A DNA stretch of 10,449 nucleotides from an uncultured Bacteroidales bacterium (GTDB lineage Bacteria; Bacteroidota; Bacteroidia; Bacteroidales; Muribaculaceae): the NCBI GenBank assembly GCA_947177325.1, contig CAMWUH010000049.1:1-10449 (forward strand). Reading direction: 5' to 3'. The position numbers were made by a program, and so were the translations under genes. The notes below the pieces were generated by a model. The model worked only from the letters and a program-made list of their open reading frames with translations, was not told the DNA's origin and did not search any database. This document shows positions 5,058 through 10,449 of the stretch, piece after piece (position 1 is the stretch's first letter; each line of letters opens with the position of its first letter).

Positions 5058-7379
5058 CTAAAAAGGATAACCGATTGAGAAGTGAAAAGTTGCATCGCGA
5101 TGCCAATTGGGGTGAATTAACGGCCACGGTTCTTGCCCCATTGCCGGGTTGTGAGCTTTCAACCCAAGGTCAAGGCGCAGCAGGAAGTAGGAGAAGTCAA
5201 AACGCAAGCCAGCGCCGTAGGCCGCCGCTATCTCTTTGTAGAATTTATTAAACCGGAACCACCCCCCCGGCTGATTTTCATAGTTGCGAATTGTCCAGAT
5301 ATTGCCGGCGTCGATAAACAATGCTCCCTCAACTACCCAAAACAACTTGGCGCGATACTCAACACTGAGGTCCAGCCTTATGTCGCCACACTGATTGATA
5401 AAGTCGGTAACGGAGTTTTTGGAGTCGTAACTGCCGGGGCCCAATGTGCGCACCCCCCAGCCTCTTACCGAGTTGGCGCCCCCGGCATAGAATCGCTTCT
5501 CAAACGGTATCATCGACGAGTTGCCGTATGGCACTCCTATACCCACCCCGGCGTGCAGCGCTATCGATTGGCGGCGGGTAAAAGCATGGCTGTAAGAATA
5601 GTCGGCCTCCGCTTTGGCATATTGGGCGAATTGTGTGTCGAAAATCTTGTAGGCTCCGCCGTGGCGATGCAGCCCTATCGCTTTCGACAAGGCGTAGAGA
5701 AAGTTACCGGCCGTTTCCACCGATGCCCTCACAACCCATATATCTCGCTGAAAACCGCTTTGCGCAAACAAGTCGCGCGACGTCGTCTGCCGGCGGTTAG
5801 TGCGATAGAGCGAATATCCCATGCGCATAATCAGGTGGTCCTCATAGCTGTAGCGAAGCAGTGGGTTGGTCGGAGCTATGGTGTTGATGAAATCAATTGT
5901 TGAGCGGGGCAGTTTCACATAGTTCAAGTCTATGAAATCGTAGGTGTGGCGCACGGTGTTGAATCGGTTGTCCCATTTGTATTTCCATGCCAGCCCCGAT
6001 ATAATGCGGGTGTATTCCGGGCGTTCCTGATAGTTGAACGACACCGTAAATTCCGTGCGCGCCGTCACCTTCTGCTTGAAGCTTTTCGACAAAAACGGTG
6101 CCTCGAATTTCGGAAACGTTATCCCAACTTCGGCCGAATATTCGCTGTAGCGGTCATTTATCAGCCCCTCTACGTTACCCGATATACTCTCGTATGCAGC
6201 TCTGAATTTGGCCGTTAGCAATTGCGACCCGTGAGCCAGATTGCGGTGTTGGTAAATCACCCCCACGCCGAAACCCAAATCACCCTCCGAGTTCGTGCCG
6301 TCGAGCTCAAAGGTAATTGATTGCTTCTTGGTGCGCGACAGGGTGATAACGGCATCTAACCACGCCACATCGCCCGTCACCCCTACCGGTCGCATCGCTA
6401 TGTTGACATACCGCAGTATTCCTAATCTCGACAGCGCCTCATAAGTGCGGTCAACCTGCGTAGCGTTATACGGCTCACCGGGCTCTATATAGCAAAGGTC
6501 GTCGAGTATCGACGGCGACAGATATTTGTCCTTTCCATATATTATCTCTACATTGCCTCGGCCTACGGTGTCAAGCTTCACATCGCGGTCAGCCTCTTCA
6601 TCATCGAGCCTGTAAATCACTCTTCTGACTATGTAGCGCCTGTGCCGGCCTATCGAGTCGGCGGGCGTCACGTCGGGGCGGTTAACGTGCATCGTCAGCT
6701 CCACACCCTTGCTGCCGGCCACGGTGTCGGCAATGAAGGTAATGAATTCCTTATTAAAAGCATAATACCCGCGGTCGCGCAATCGGCGGGTTAATGCCGA
6801 GCGATGTTCGTCGAGCAGATTGCGGTCGAGCAGCGTGCCGAGCGGTATGTCGGTGGCCAGCGTGTCGGCCATGATGATTTCCCCTATCGCAGGGTCATCA
6901 AATGTGTAGTTGAACGTTTCAACGTAAAACGGCTCTCCGGGGTCAATTCGGTAATCAAGACTGATACGCTTGTCGCGATTGGTCACGGAGTCAACCGTGA
7001 CGCGCGCATCGTTGTAGCCTCGGTTGACCATTGCCAACTGAAGTTGACGCCGCGATTGCTCGGTCAGGGCCGAGCTATGGATAACCGGCGCCTGTCCCAG
7101 GTTGCGCAGCCAGCGATTGTACCAGCGCGTTGAGTCGCGCCCCGACATATTATAAACGCCCAACGACAGCTTCGCAAACCCCAACACTCGCTGATTCGGC
7201 TGCTGGCGCAAATAATTCTGAAGCGCCGTGCGGTCAATCCCCTCAGCCTCCCCCTCTATCGTAATGGTCGATGATGTCAGCAATCTGCTCCCGTCGGGCA
7301 CATGGCGCGTGGCCGAGCACCCTGCAAGCAGCACTCCGATCAGCATCACGATTGTAGCTTTCAATAGTTTGAGCGTCAT
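5058..7379 (-). CDS. tamL: TamL-type BamA/TamA-family outer membrane lipoprotein
   Basis: A 773-aa Omp85-family protein. Unlike proteobacterial TamA, it begins with a lipoprotein signal: Lys4/Lys7, a hydrophobic core and L-A-G-C, with Cys21 lipidated. This lipidated form, called TamL, is typical of Bacteroidota. The sequence after Cys (S-A-T-R-H-V-P-D-G) is characteristic. Residues about 35-350 look like POTRA domains, with repeated short strands and motifs such as L-R-D-R-G-Y-Y. From about 375 to the end the alternating aromatic strands of a 16-strand beta barrel are visible. G633-G-A-N-S-V-R-G-W641 is the conserved L6 loop motif (VRGF/Y-like, here with Trp), and the protein ends in Phe, as outer-membrane barrels do. 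By family it inserts or assembles outer-membrane proteins, probably with TamB, but no tamB lies on either side. It starts 19 nt after the M16 peptidase stop, in the middle of a five-gene block. Confidence 0.9.
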   Translation of the reverse strand: MTLKLLKATIVMLIGVLLAGCSATRHVPDGSRLLTSSTITIEGEAEGIDRTALQNYLRQQPNQRVLGFAKLSLGVYNMSGRDSTRWYNRWLRNLGQAPVIHSSALTEQSRRQLQLAMVNRGYNDARVTVDSVTNRDKRISLDYRIDPGEPFYVETFNYTFDDPAIGEIIMADTLATDIPLGTLLDRNLLDEHRSALTRRLRDRGYYAFNKEFITFIADTVAGSKGVELTMHVNRPDVTPADSIGRHRRYIVRRVIYRLDDEEADRDVKLDTVGRGNVEIIYGKDKYLSPSILDDLCYIEPGEPYNATQVDRTYEALSRLGILRYVNIAMRPVGVTGDVAWLDAVITLSRTKKQSITFELDGTNSEGDLGFGVGVIYQHRNLAHGSQLLTAKFRAAYESISGNVEGLINDRYSEYSAEVGITFPKFEAPFLSKSFKQKVTARTEFTVSFNYQERPEYTRIISGLAWKYKWDNRFNTVRHTYDFIDLNYVKLPRSTIDFINTIAPTNPLLRYSYEDHLIMRMGYSLYRTNRRQTTSRDLFAQSGFQRDIWVVRASVETAGNFLYALSKAIGLHRHGGAYKIFDTQFAQYAKAEADYSYSHAFTRRQSIALHAGVGIGVPYGNSSMIPFEKRFYAGGANSVRGWGVRTLGPGSYDSKNSVTDFINQCGDIRLDLSVEYRAKLFWVVEGALFIDAGNIWTIRNYENQPGGWFRFNKFYKEIAAAYGAGLRFDFSYFLLRLDLGLKAHNPAMGQEPWPLIHPNWHRDATFHFSIGYPF

Positions 7380-7398
7380 ATCTCTCGGGGACGGTTGT

Positions 7399-8637
7399 TT
7401 AATCGGCTGGCGAATATATCAATGTGTTGCGCCGCGTATCCACTATCACTTCACGTGCAGCTCGGCGTAGCACCTCGGGCGTAAGTTCTTTATATTGCGG
7501 GAGTATGGCGTTAATATCCTCATTGTGCATAAGCGCCATTGCCAGCGCCTGTGCTTTCGACAGATAATTCAGGTAAGAAAACTTCACATTTGAGGCCATT
7601 CGGTTAAAGGCCCGCTCTACCTCATATTCCGTCGGCCCCTGCTCTATCATCATTTGCAGCTGCTCATCCACTCTCCTGATTGCCTCCTCGACAGTAGCGT
7701 CGTCGTTGCGCATCAATCGCATGTTGACCAGAAACATACCCTCCTCCTCCGTGCCGAGAATGGAGCTGTCTGCGTCGACATATAAGTCGGTGGCCATCAA
7801 CAAATCGCGATAGAAGCGCGACGACCTTCCATTGGCCAGTATATCTGTCAGCAAATCGAGTGCCCGATATTGTTCCGTGCCATATCCGCTCATCGGATAA
7901 GCCAGCGCCACCGATGTGTAAGGCACGTTGCCGCTCACCCGCTTTATCCGCGCTTCGGTTTGCAACGGCTCGGGCTTGTAAGTCCGCGGTGCTACTTCGC
8001 GTCGCGGTATATTGCCGAACCATCGGGCAAACTCCTCAGCTACCTGCGCCGGCTCTACATTGCCCGTAACGGCCACCACGGCATTGTTGGGTGCATAGTG
8101 GGCATAGAAGAATTTGCGTATGTCGTCGAGCTTCACTCGCTCTATATGGCCCGGCTCTTTCCCGATAACCGGATAGCGGTAAGGGTGTTCTTTATAAACC
8201 AGGCTGTTGAGATGATGCGACAAATCGCCGTAAGGACGGTTCAGGCATTGCTGCTTGAACTCCTCTATAACAACATTGCGCTGCACCTCCAGTGCCTCCG
8301 GTTTGAAGCTCAACGACAGCATCCGGTCGCTCTCAAGCCACAGCGCTGTCGACAGATTCTGTGCCGGCAACACATCATAGAAATTCGTGAAATCATTTGA
8401 GGTCCAGGCATTCGATATGCCCCCGGCGCGCTGCAATTCGCCGTCAAACGATGCTATGTTGGCCGACCCCGCAAACATCAGATGCTCAAACAAATGAGCC
8501 AATCCCGTCAGCTCCGGGTCCTCATCGCGGCCTCCTACGTTATACAGCACATTGACTGCGGCCATTGCCGTTGACGTGTCGGGCGACACTATCAACCGCA
8601 AGCCATTGTCAAGCTCGAAACTTTCAGTTTCTACCAT
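7399..8637 (-). CDS. M16 family zinc metallopeptidase
   Basis: A 412-aa peptidase of the insulinase/mitochondrial-processing family. The inverted zinc motif is intact: H48-L-F-E51-H52, with the third ligand glutamate in the pair E125-E126 (N-V-V-I-E-E-F), at the usual distance. The second half has the expected substrate-binding domain with G-R271-S-S-R-F-Y276 near 270-276. The size fits a single M16 chain; such enzymes often work as homodimers or pair with an inactive partner, but no second M16 gene is present here. No signal peptide is seen: the protein opens directly with an M-V-E-T-E-S-F-E-L-D-N-G-L type strand, and no in-frame ATG lies just upstream. This suggests a cytoplasmic enzyme, unlike its exported neighbours. 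It lies 26 nt after the cyclophilin stop and 19 nt before tamL. Substrates are unknown. Confidence 0.93.
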   Translation of the reverse strand: MVETESFELDNGLRLIVSPDTSTAMAAVNVLYNVGGRDEDPELTGLAHLFEHLMFAGSANIASFDGELQRAGGISNAWTSNDFTNFYDVLPAQNLSTALWLESDRMLSLSFKPEALEVQRNVVIEEFKQQCLNRPYGDLSHHLNSLVYKEHPYRYPVIGKEPGHIERVKLDDIRKFFYAHYAPNNAVVAVTGNVEPAQVAEEFARWFGNIPRREVAPRTYKPEPLQTEARIKRVSGNVPYTSVALAYPMSGYGTEQYRALDLLTDILANGRSSRFYRDLLMATDLYVDADSSILGTEEEGMFLVNMRLMRNDDATVEEAIRRVDEQLQMMIEQGPTEYEVERAFNRMASNVKFSYLNYLSKAQALAMALMHNEDINAILPQYKELTPEVLRRAAREVIVDTRRNTLIYSPAD

Positions 8638-8663
8638 TGCATTGCAGTGTAACCTTCGCGCCG

Positions 8664-9644
8664 TTAGAGCACTGTTACCTTTTCAATTTTAACATCTTCG
8701 GTCGGGCGGTCGGCTCTATCGGTGGCTACGCCTTGAATTTTGTCGATAACATCCATGCCGTCAATCACTTCGCCAAACACGGTGTATTGTCCGTCTAAGT
8801 GAGGTGTACCGCCGACTGTGGTGTAAGCCTCAATCATTTCCGGAGTCATTTTGGCGGGCGAAGCGGCTGCCTCGGCCTTTGCCTCAGCCACGAGCTTCTC
8901 CTGCAACGCCATCAATCCGGCCTGGTCGCGATTGCGGCGCATCGACATGATGGTGTCGCGCGACGCTTGAGCCAAGCGGTCAAAAGCGGCTTGCTCGGCC
9001 ATTGTCTGCATCTGGCGCTCAAATTGTTTCAATTGCTCCGGCTTGTATACCTGGCCGGTAACAACATAAAATTGCGACCCCGACGAGCGGCGTTCAGGGT
9101 TCACCTGGTCACCCTGACGGGCGGCAGCCAACGCTCCGCGACGGTGGAAGTGGCGGGGATAATCAATCTCGGCGGCAAGGGTGTAGCCCGGGTCGCCTGA
9201 CCCGAGCATTTTGCCCGCAGGCGCATTTTTTGAATCCGGATCTCCCGCTTGAACCATAAAATCCTTGATTACGCGGTGAAAAAGAGTGCCCTCATAAAAG
9301 CCCTCTTTGGCCAGTTTCACAAAGTTATCGCGATGGTGAGGAGTATCCCCGTAGAGCAGCACGGTGAACGAGCCCTTATTTGTATCGATTTTCACTTTAA
9401 CATCGCCGGCTGGCGTAGTTGTAGCGGTAGCTTCTTCTGTTGTCATATCGTTTTCGTTATTAAGTTGTTCGGTTTCAGTCGCTGACGAGGTTGACGAGCG
9501 TGCTGCCTCCGCAGCCGATTGGGGCGTAGCCTCCTCCTCTATTGTAGGGTTCGAGGCCGACTGTACAGGCGATTTCTCTGCATCGGCCGCGCAACTTGCC
9601 ATCAGCAACATCGGCGCCAAGGCTATCCAATTAAGTAATTTCAT
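8664..9644 (-). CDS. cyclophilin-type peptidylprolyl isomerase lipoprotein
   Basis: A peptidyl-prolyl cis-trans isomerase of the cyclophilin fold, probably a periplasm-facing lipoprotein helping envelope proteins fold. I chose the ATG at 9644 rather than the upstream in-frame ATG at 9701, because it begins a proper signal peptide with lipobox M-A-S-C (Cys18); this gives 326 aa. Residues 19-80 are a Ser/Thr/Ala/Glu-rich linker. The catalytic domain starts near 82 (V-K-V-K-I-D-T-N-K-G), with L-F-H-R124-V-I-K-D-F-M-V-Q-A-G-D carrying the key Arg, then S-G-S-Q-F-Y (188-193) and G-Q-Y-T-V-F-G (285-291). His282 replaces the Trp that binds cyclosporin in eukaryotic cyclophilins. Between the last two motifs, about 75 residues (200-275) of charged helix are inserted, similar to inserts I know from Bacteroidota relatives. 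It is 26 nt before the M16 gene. Confidence 0.92.
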   Translation of the reverse strand: MKLLNWIALAPMLLMASCAADAEKSPVQSASNPTIEEEATPQSAAEAARSSTSSATETEQLNNENDMTTEEATATTTPAGDVKVKIDTNKGSFTVLLYGDTPHHRDNFVKLAKEGFYEGTLFHRVIKDFMVQAGDPDSKNAPAGKMLGSGDPGYTLAAEIDYPRHFHRRGALAAARQGDQVNPERRSSGSQFYVVTGQVYKPEQLKQFERQMQTMAEQAAFDRLAQASRDTIMSMRRNRDQAGLMALQEKLVAEAKAEAAASPAKMTPEMIEAYTTVGGTPHLDGQYTVFGEVIDGMDVIDKIQGVATDRADRPTEDVKIEKVTVL

Positions 9645-9713
9645 AAGTAACTTCAAAGATTCTAAATGATTTTTAACAGTTGTCTTAGCCTGCAATTTCA
9701 AGTTTTGGGAACA

Positions 9714-10094
9714 TTAAAGACTGTTTTGATTAGGATAGATGCGTTTGTAAATACGACGGAAATTATTGTCGGCGGCCGCCAACTCAGCTGCCCGCTCCTT
9801 ATAGTCTGCCCCATAGAGCGCATCAAGGAGGTCGCCGATATAGCGGCGCTCACGGTCCTTGTCAATCGCCGCTGCCACCATTTGGTTGATCGCTTCTGCG
9901 AAATGCTCACGGTCAATAGCCGCCAGATAGCGCGACGCACTGACCAAAAATTGACCGTTAGGGTCAACCTTAATCATGTTTTCAATCAAAAAACTCAAAT
10001 CGGCCTCGCAATCATCTATATGATTGGCGAGATATTCGTAGGTAGCCAAGCCATCGACATCGGCCTGTAATTCCTTTAAACTGTCTTTATCCAT
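9714..10094 (-). CDS. hypothetical helical protein, 126 aa
   Basis: I do not recognise this protein. It is small, soluble and acidic at the start (M-D-K-D-S-L-K-E-L-Q), with no signal peptide or membrane segment. Nearly the whole length is predicted by eye to be amphipathic helix: about 5-42, 50-80 and 82-117. The tail R-R-I-Y-K-R-I-Y-P-N-Q is basic and aromatic. There is a single Cys (in D-D-C-E-A-D) and no enzyme motif. Dense codon structure, an ATG close to an A/T-rich leader, and position as first gene of the block (69 nt before the cyclophilin start, promoter-like TAAATTTG about 78 nt upstream) argue that it is real. A second frame is also open here (9698-9967), but its composition looks artefactual. 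A role with its envelope-folding neighbours is possible but unsupported. Confidence 0.8.
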   Translation of the reverse strand: MDKDSLKELQADVDGLATYEYLANHIDDCEADLSFLIENMIKVDPNGQFLVSASRYLAAIDREHFAEAINQMVAAAIDKDRERRYIGDLLDALYGADYKERAAELAAADNNFRRIYKRIYPNQNSL

Positions 10095-10171
10095 AATATA
10101 TTCTGTAATCTATATTTTCAGAGCGCAAGTACGCATTCACCCACGCCCCTTCCTATCAGAGTAGATAACTG

Positions 10172-10179
10172 CAAATTTA
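10172..10179 (-). promoter_or_regulatory. promoter -7 element for the 126-aa gene and its operon
   Basis: On the minus strand 10179 to 10172 reads TAAATTTG, a perfect TAnnTTTG, followed by CA. Transcription would start near 10165, leaving a leader of about 70 nt. There is no TTG at the expected upstream distance. It is back to back with the promoter of the tRNA leader. Confidence 0.55.
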
Positions 10180-10222
10180 CAATTTTTCCACCATTATTTT
10201 ACTTTAATTACGAAAGTTTTTA

Positions 10223-10230
10223 TAACTTTG
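10223..10230 (+). promoter_or_regulatory. promoter -7 element for the tRNA-Gly transcript
   Basis: TAACTTTG is a perfect TAnnTTTG, followed by CATCCGTAAT, nearly the same downstream sequence as the yitT promoter. The -33 region (about 10197-10206) is T-rich but has no TTG. The start would be near 10237, about 145 nt before the tRNA. Confidence 0.55.
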
Positions 10231-10236
10231 CATCCG

Positions 10237-10381
10237 TAATCTCTCCGAAAACCCTCAAGAGCCCCTCGCAAGGCCTGCCGGGTTTACCCCACAGTCGGAT
10301 ATCCGCCTTAAAACAAAGTTGTAGGGTTATGGCCTGCCATGACCGCTCCGAGCCCGCTGAAGCGGGTGACATATATATCAT
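10237..10381 (+). other. long structured leader of the tRNA-Gly transcript
   Basis: About 145 nt lie between the predicted start and the tRNA, with no protein gene. Several pairings are visible: AACCCT 10250-10255 with AGGGTT 10323-10328; AAGGCCTG 10270-10277 with CAG 10292-10294 and GCCTT 10305-10309, enclosing a GGG-TTTA-CCC hairpin (10280-10289); ATGG/CCAT at 10329-10340; and CCCGC-TGAA-GCGGG at 10353-10366. The octamer GGCCTGCC occurs twice (10272-10279 and 10331-10338), and CGGATATCCG (10296-10305) is a perfect palindrome. The last hairpin is not followed by T residues, so it is not an ordinary terminator. It could be a small RNA co-transcribed with the tRNA or simply a folded leader trimmed by RNase P. 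Confidence 0.4.
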
Positions 10382-10449
10382 GCGGCAGTAGCTCAGTTGG
10401 TAGAGCATCAGCTTCCCAAGCTGAGGGTCGCGGGTTCGAGCCCCGTTTG
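10382..10449 (+). tRNA. tRNA-Gly (anticodon CCC), 3' end cut by the window
   Basis: The sequence gives a cloverleaf: acceptor strand GCGGCAG, D arm GCTC-AGTTGGTA-GAGC, anticodon arm TCAGC-TTCCCAA-GCTGA with CCC at 34-36 reading GGG glycine codons, a 5-nt variable loop, and T arm GCGGG-TTCGAGC-CCCGT. The last three bases visible (TTG) pair with the start-strand bases A6, C5 and (as T-G wobble) G7. The window ends at tRNA base 68, so the rest of the acceptor stem is missing. Ordinary in all parts seen. Confidence 0.95.

Noticed and set aside
5052..5069. TATCCT/AGGATA hairpin across the tamL stop codon
   Set aside because: A six-pair A/T-rich stem overlapping the stop, with no T-run; too weak to call a terminator, and gph 48 nt on looks co-transcribed.
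5133..5903. Plus-strand open frame of 256 codons
   Set aside because: It is a shadow of the tamL barrel region, which has a clear signal peptide, L6 motif and terminal Phe on the opposite strand.
9645..9701. Upstream in-frame ATG at 9701 for the cyclophilin gene
   Set aside because: Starting there puts 19 polar residues before the lipoprotein signal; the ATG at 9644 gives a standard signal peptide and lipobox.
9698..9967. Minus-strand open frame of 89 codons inside the 126-aa gene
   Set aside because: Its product is rich in Arg, Trp, Ser and Thr with no fold pattern, as expected of an out-of-frame reading; the 126-aa frame has a credible helical composition and start.
10353..10366. CCCGC-TGAA-GCGGG hairpin just before the tRNA as a terminator
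   Set aside because: It is followed by TGACATATAT rather than T residues, and a terminator there would block the tRNA.
10220..10408. Minus-strand open frame of 62 codons across the tRNA leader and tRNA-Gly
   Set aside because: It is antisense to a clear tRNA and to a folded leader, and shows no family features; overlap with the tRNA makes it a chance frame.
1..10449. CRISPR array, insertion sequence, phage or defence genes
   Set aside because: I found no regularly spaced repeats, transposase or integrase motifs, or nuclease/toxin modules on either strand.

Overview
This window looks like a chromosomal segment of a Bacteroidota, most likely order Bacteroidales and possibly Muribaculaceae; the family-level guess is inference. 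Four signs point there. Promoters follow the Bacteroidota pattern (TAnnTTTG at -7, in one case with TTG 19 nt upstream). A GlmU-like protein of the 'alternative bacterial GlmU' type is present. So is a lipoprotein-type BamA/TamA homologue (TamL). Finally, the cyclophilin lipoprotein carries a long helical insert. I see no phage, transposon, CRISPR array or defence system; most of the window is housekeeping.

Left end (1-373): a possible C-terminal scrap of a plus-strand gene, then about 300 nt without a protein gene. This stretch is the least ordinary part of the window. It contains a promoter-like sequence, a region of about 118 nt that folds on paper into a three-way junction (stems of 9+5, 5+8 and 8 bp), a U-tract, and a long perfect inverted repeat that probably serves as a bidirectional terminator. 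I read it as a candidate stand-alone structured RNA of about 160 nt.

Block 1 (374-3136, minus strand): trpS, then an alternative glmU-type gene overlapping trpS by 8 nt, then a low-GC orphan lipoprotein. Divergent from trpS and sharing its 150-nt promoter region is a plus-strand YitT/DUF2179 membrane protein gene (3290-4345), which ends only 10 nt from the convergent block 2.

Block 2 (4356-10094, minus strand): five closely spaced genes in transcription order: an unrecognised 126-aa helical protein, a cyclophilin-type peptidylprolyl isomerase lipoprotein, an M16 zinc peptidase, the TamL-type outer-membrane assembly lipoprotein, and a phosphoglycolate-phosphatase-like HAD hydrolase. Two or three of the products belong to envelope protein folding and assembly, so the cluster looks like an envelope-biogenesis operon with a metabolic gene at its end.

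Right end (10095-10449): a divergent promoter pair, then an unusually long and fold-rich leader of about 145 nt, then a tRNA-Gly (anticodon CCC) cut by the window edge at tRNA base 68.
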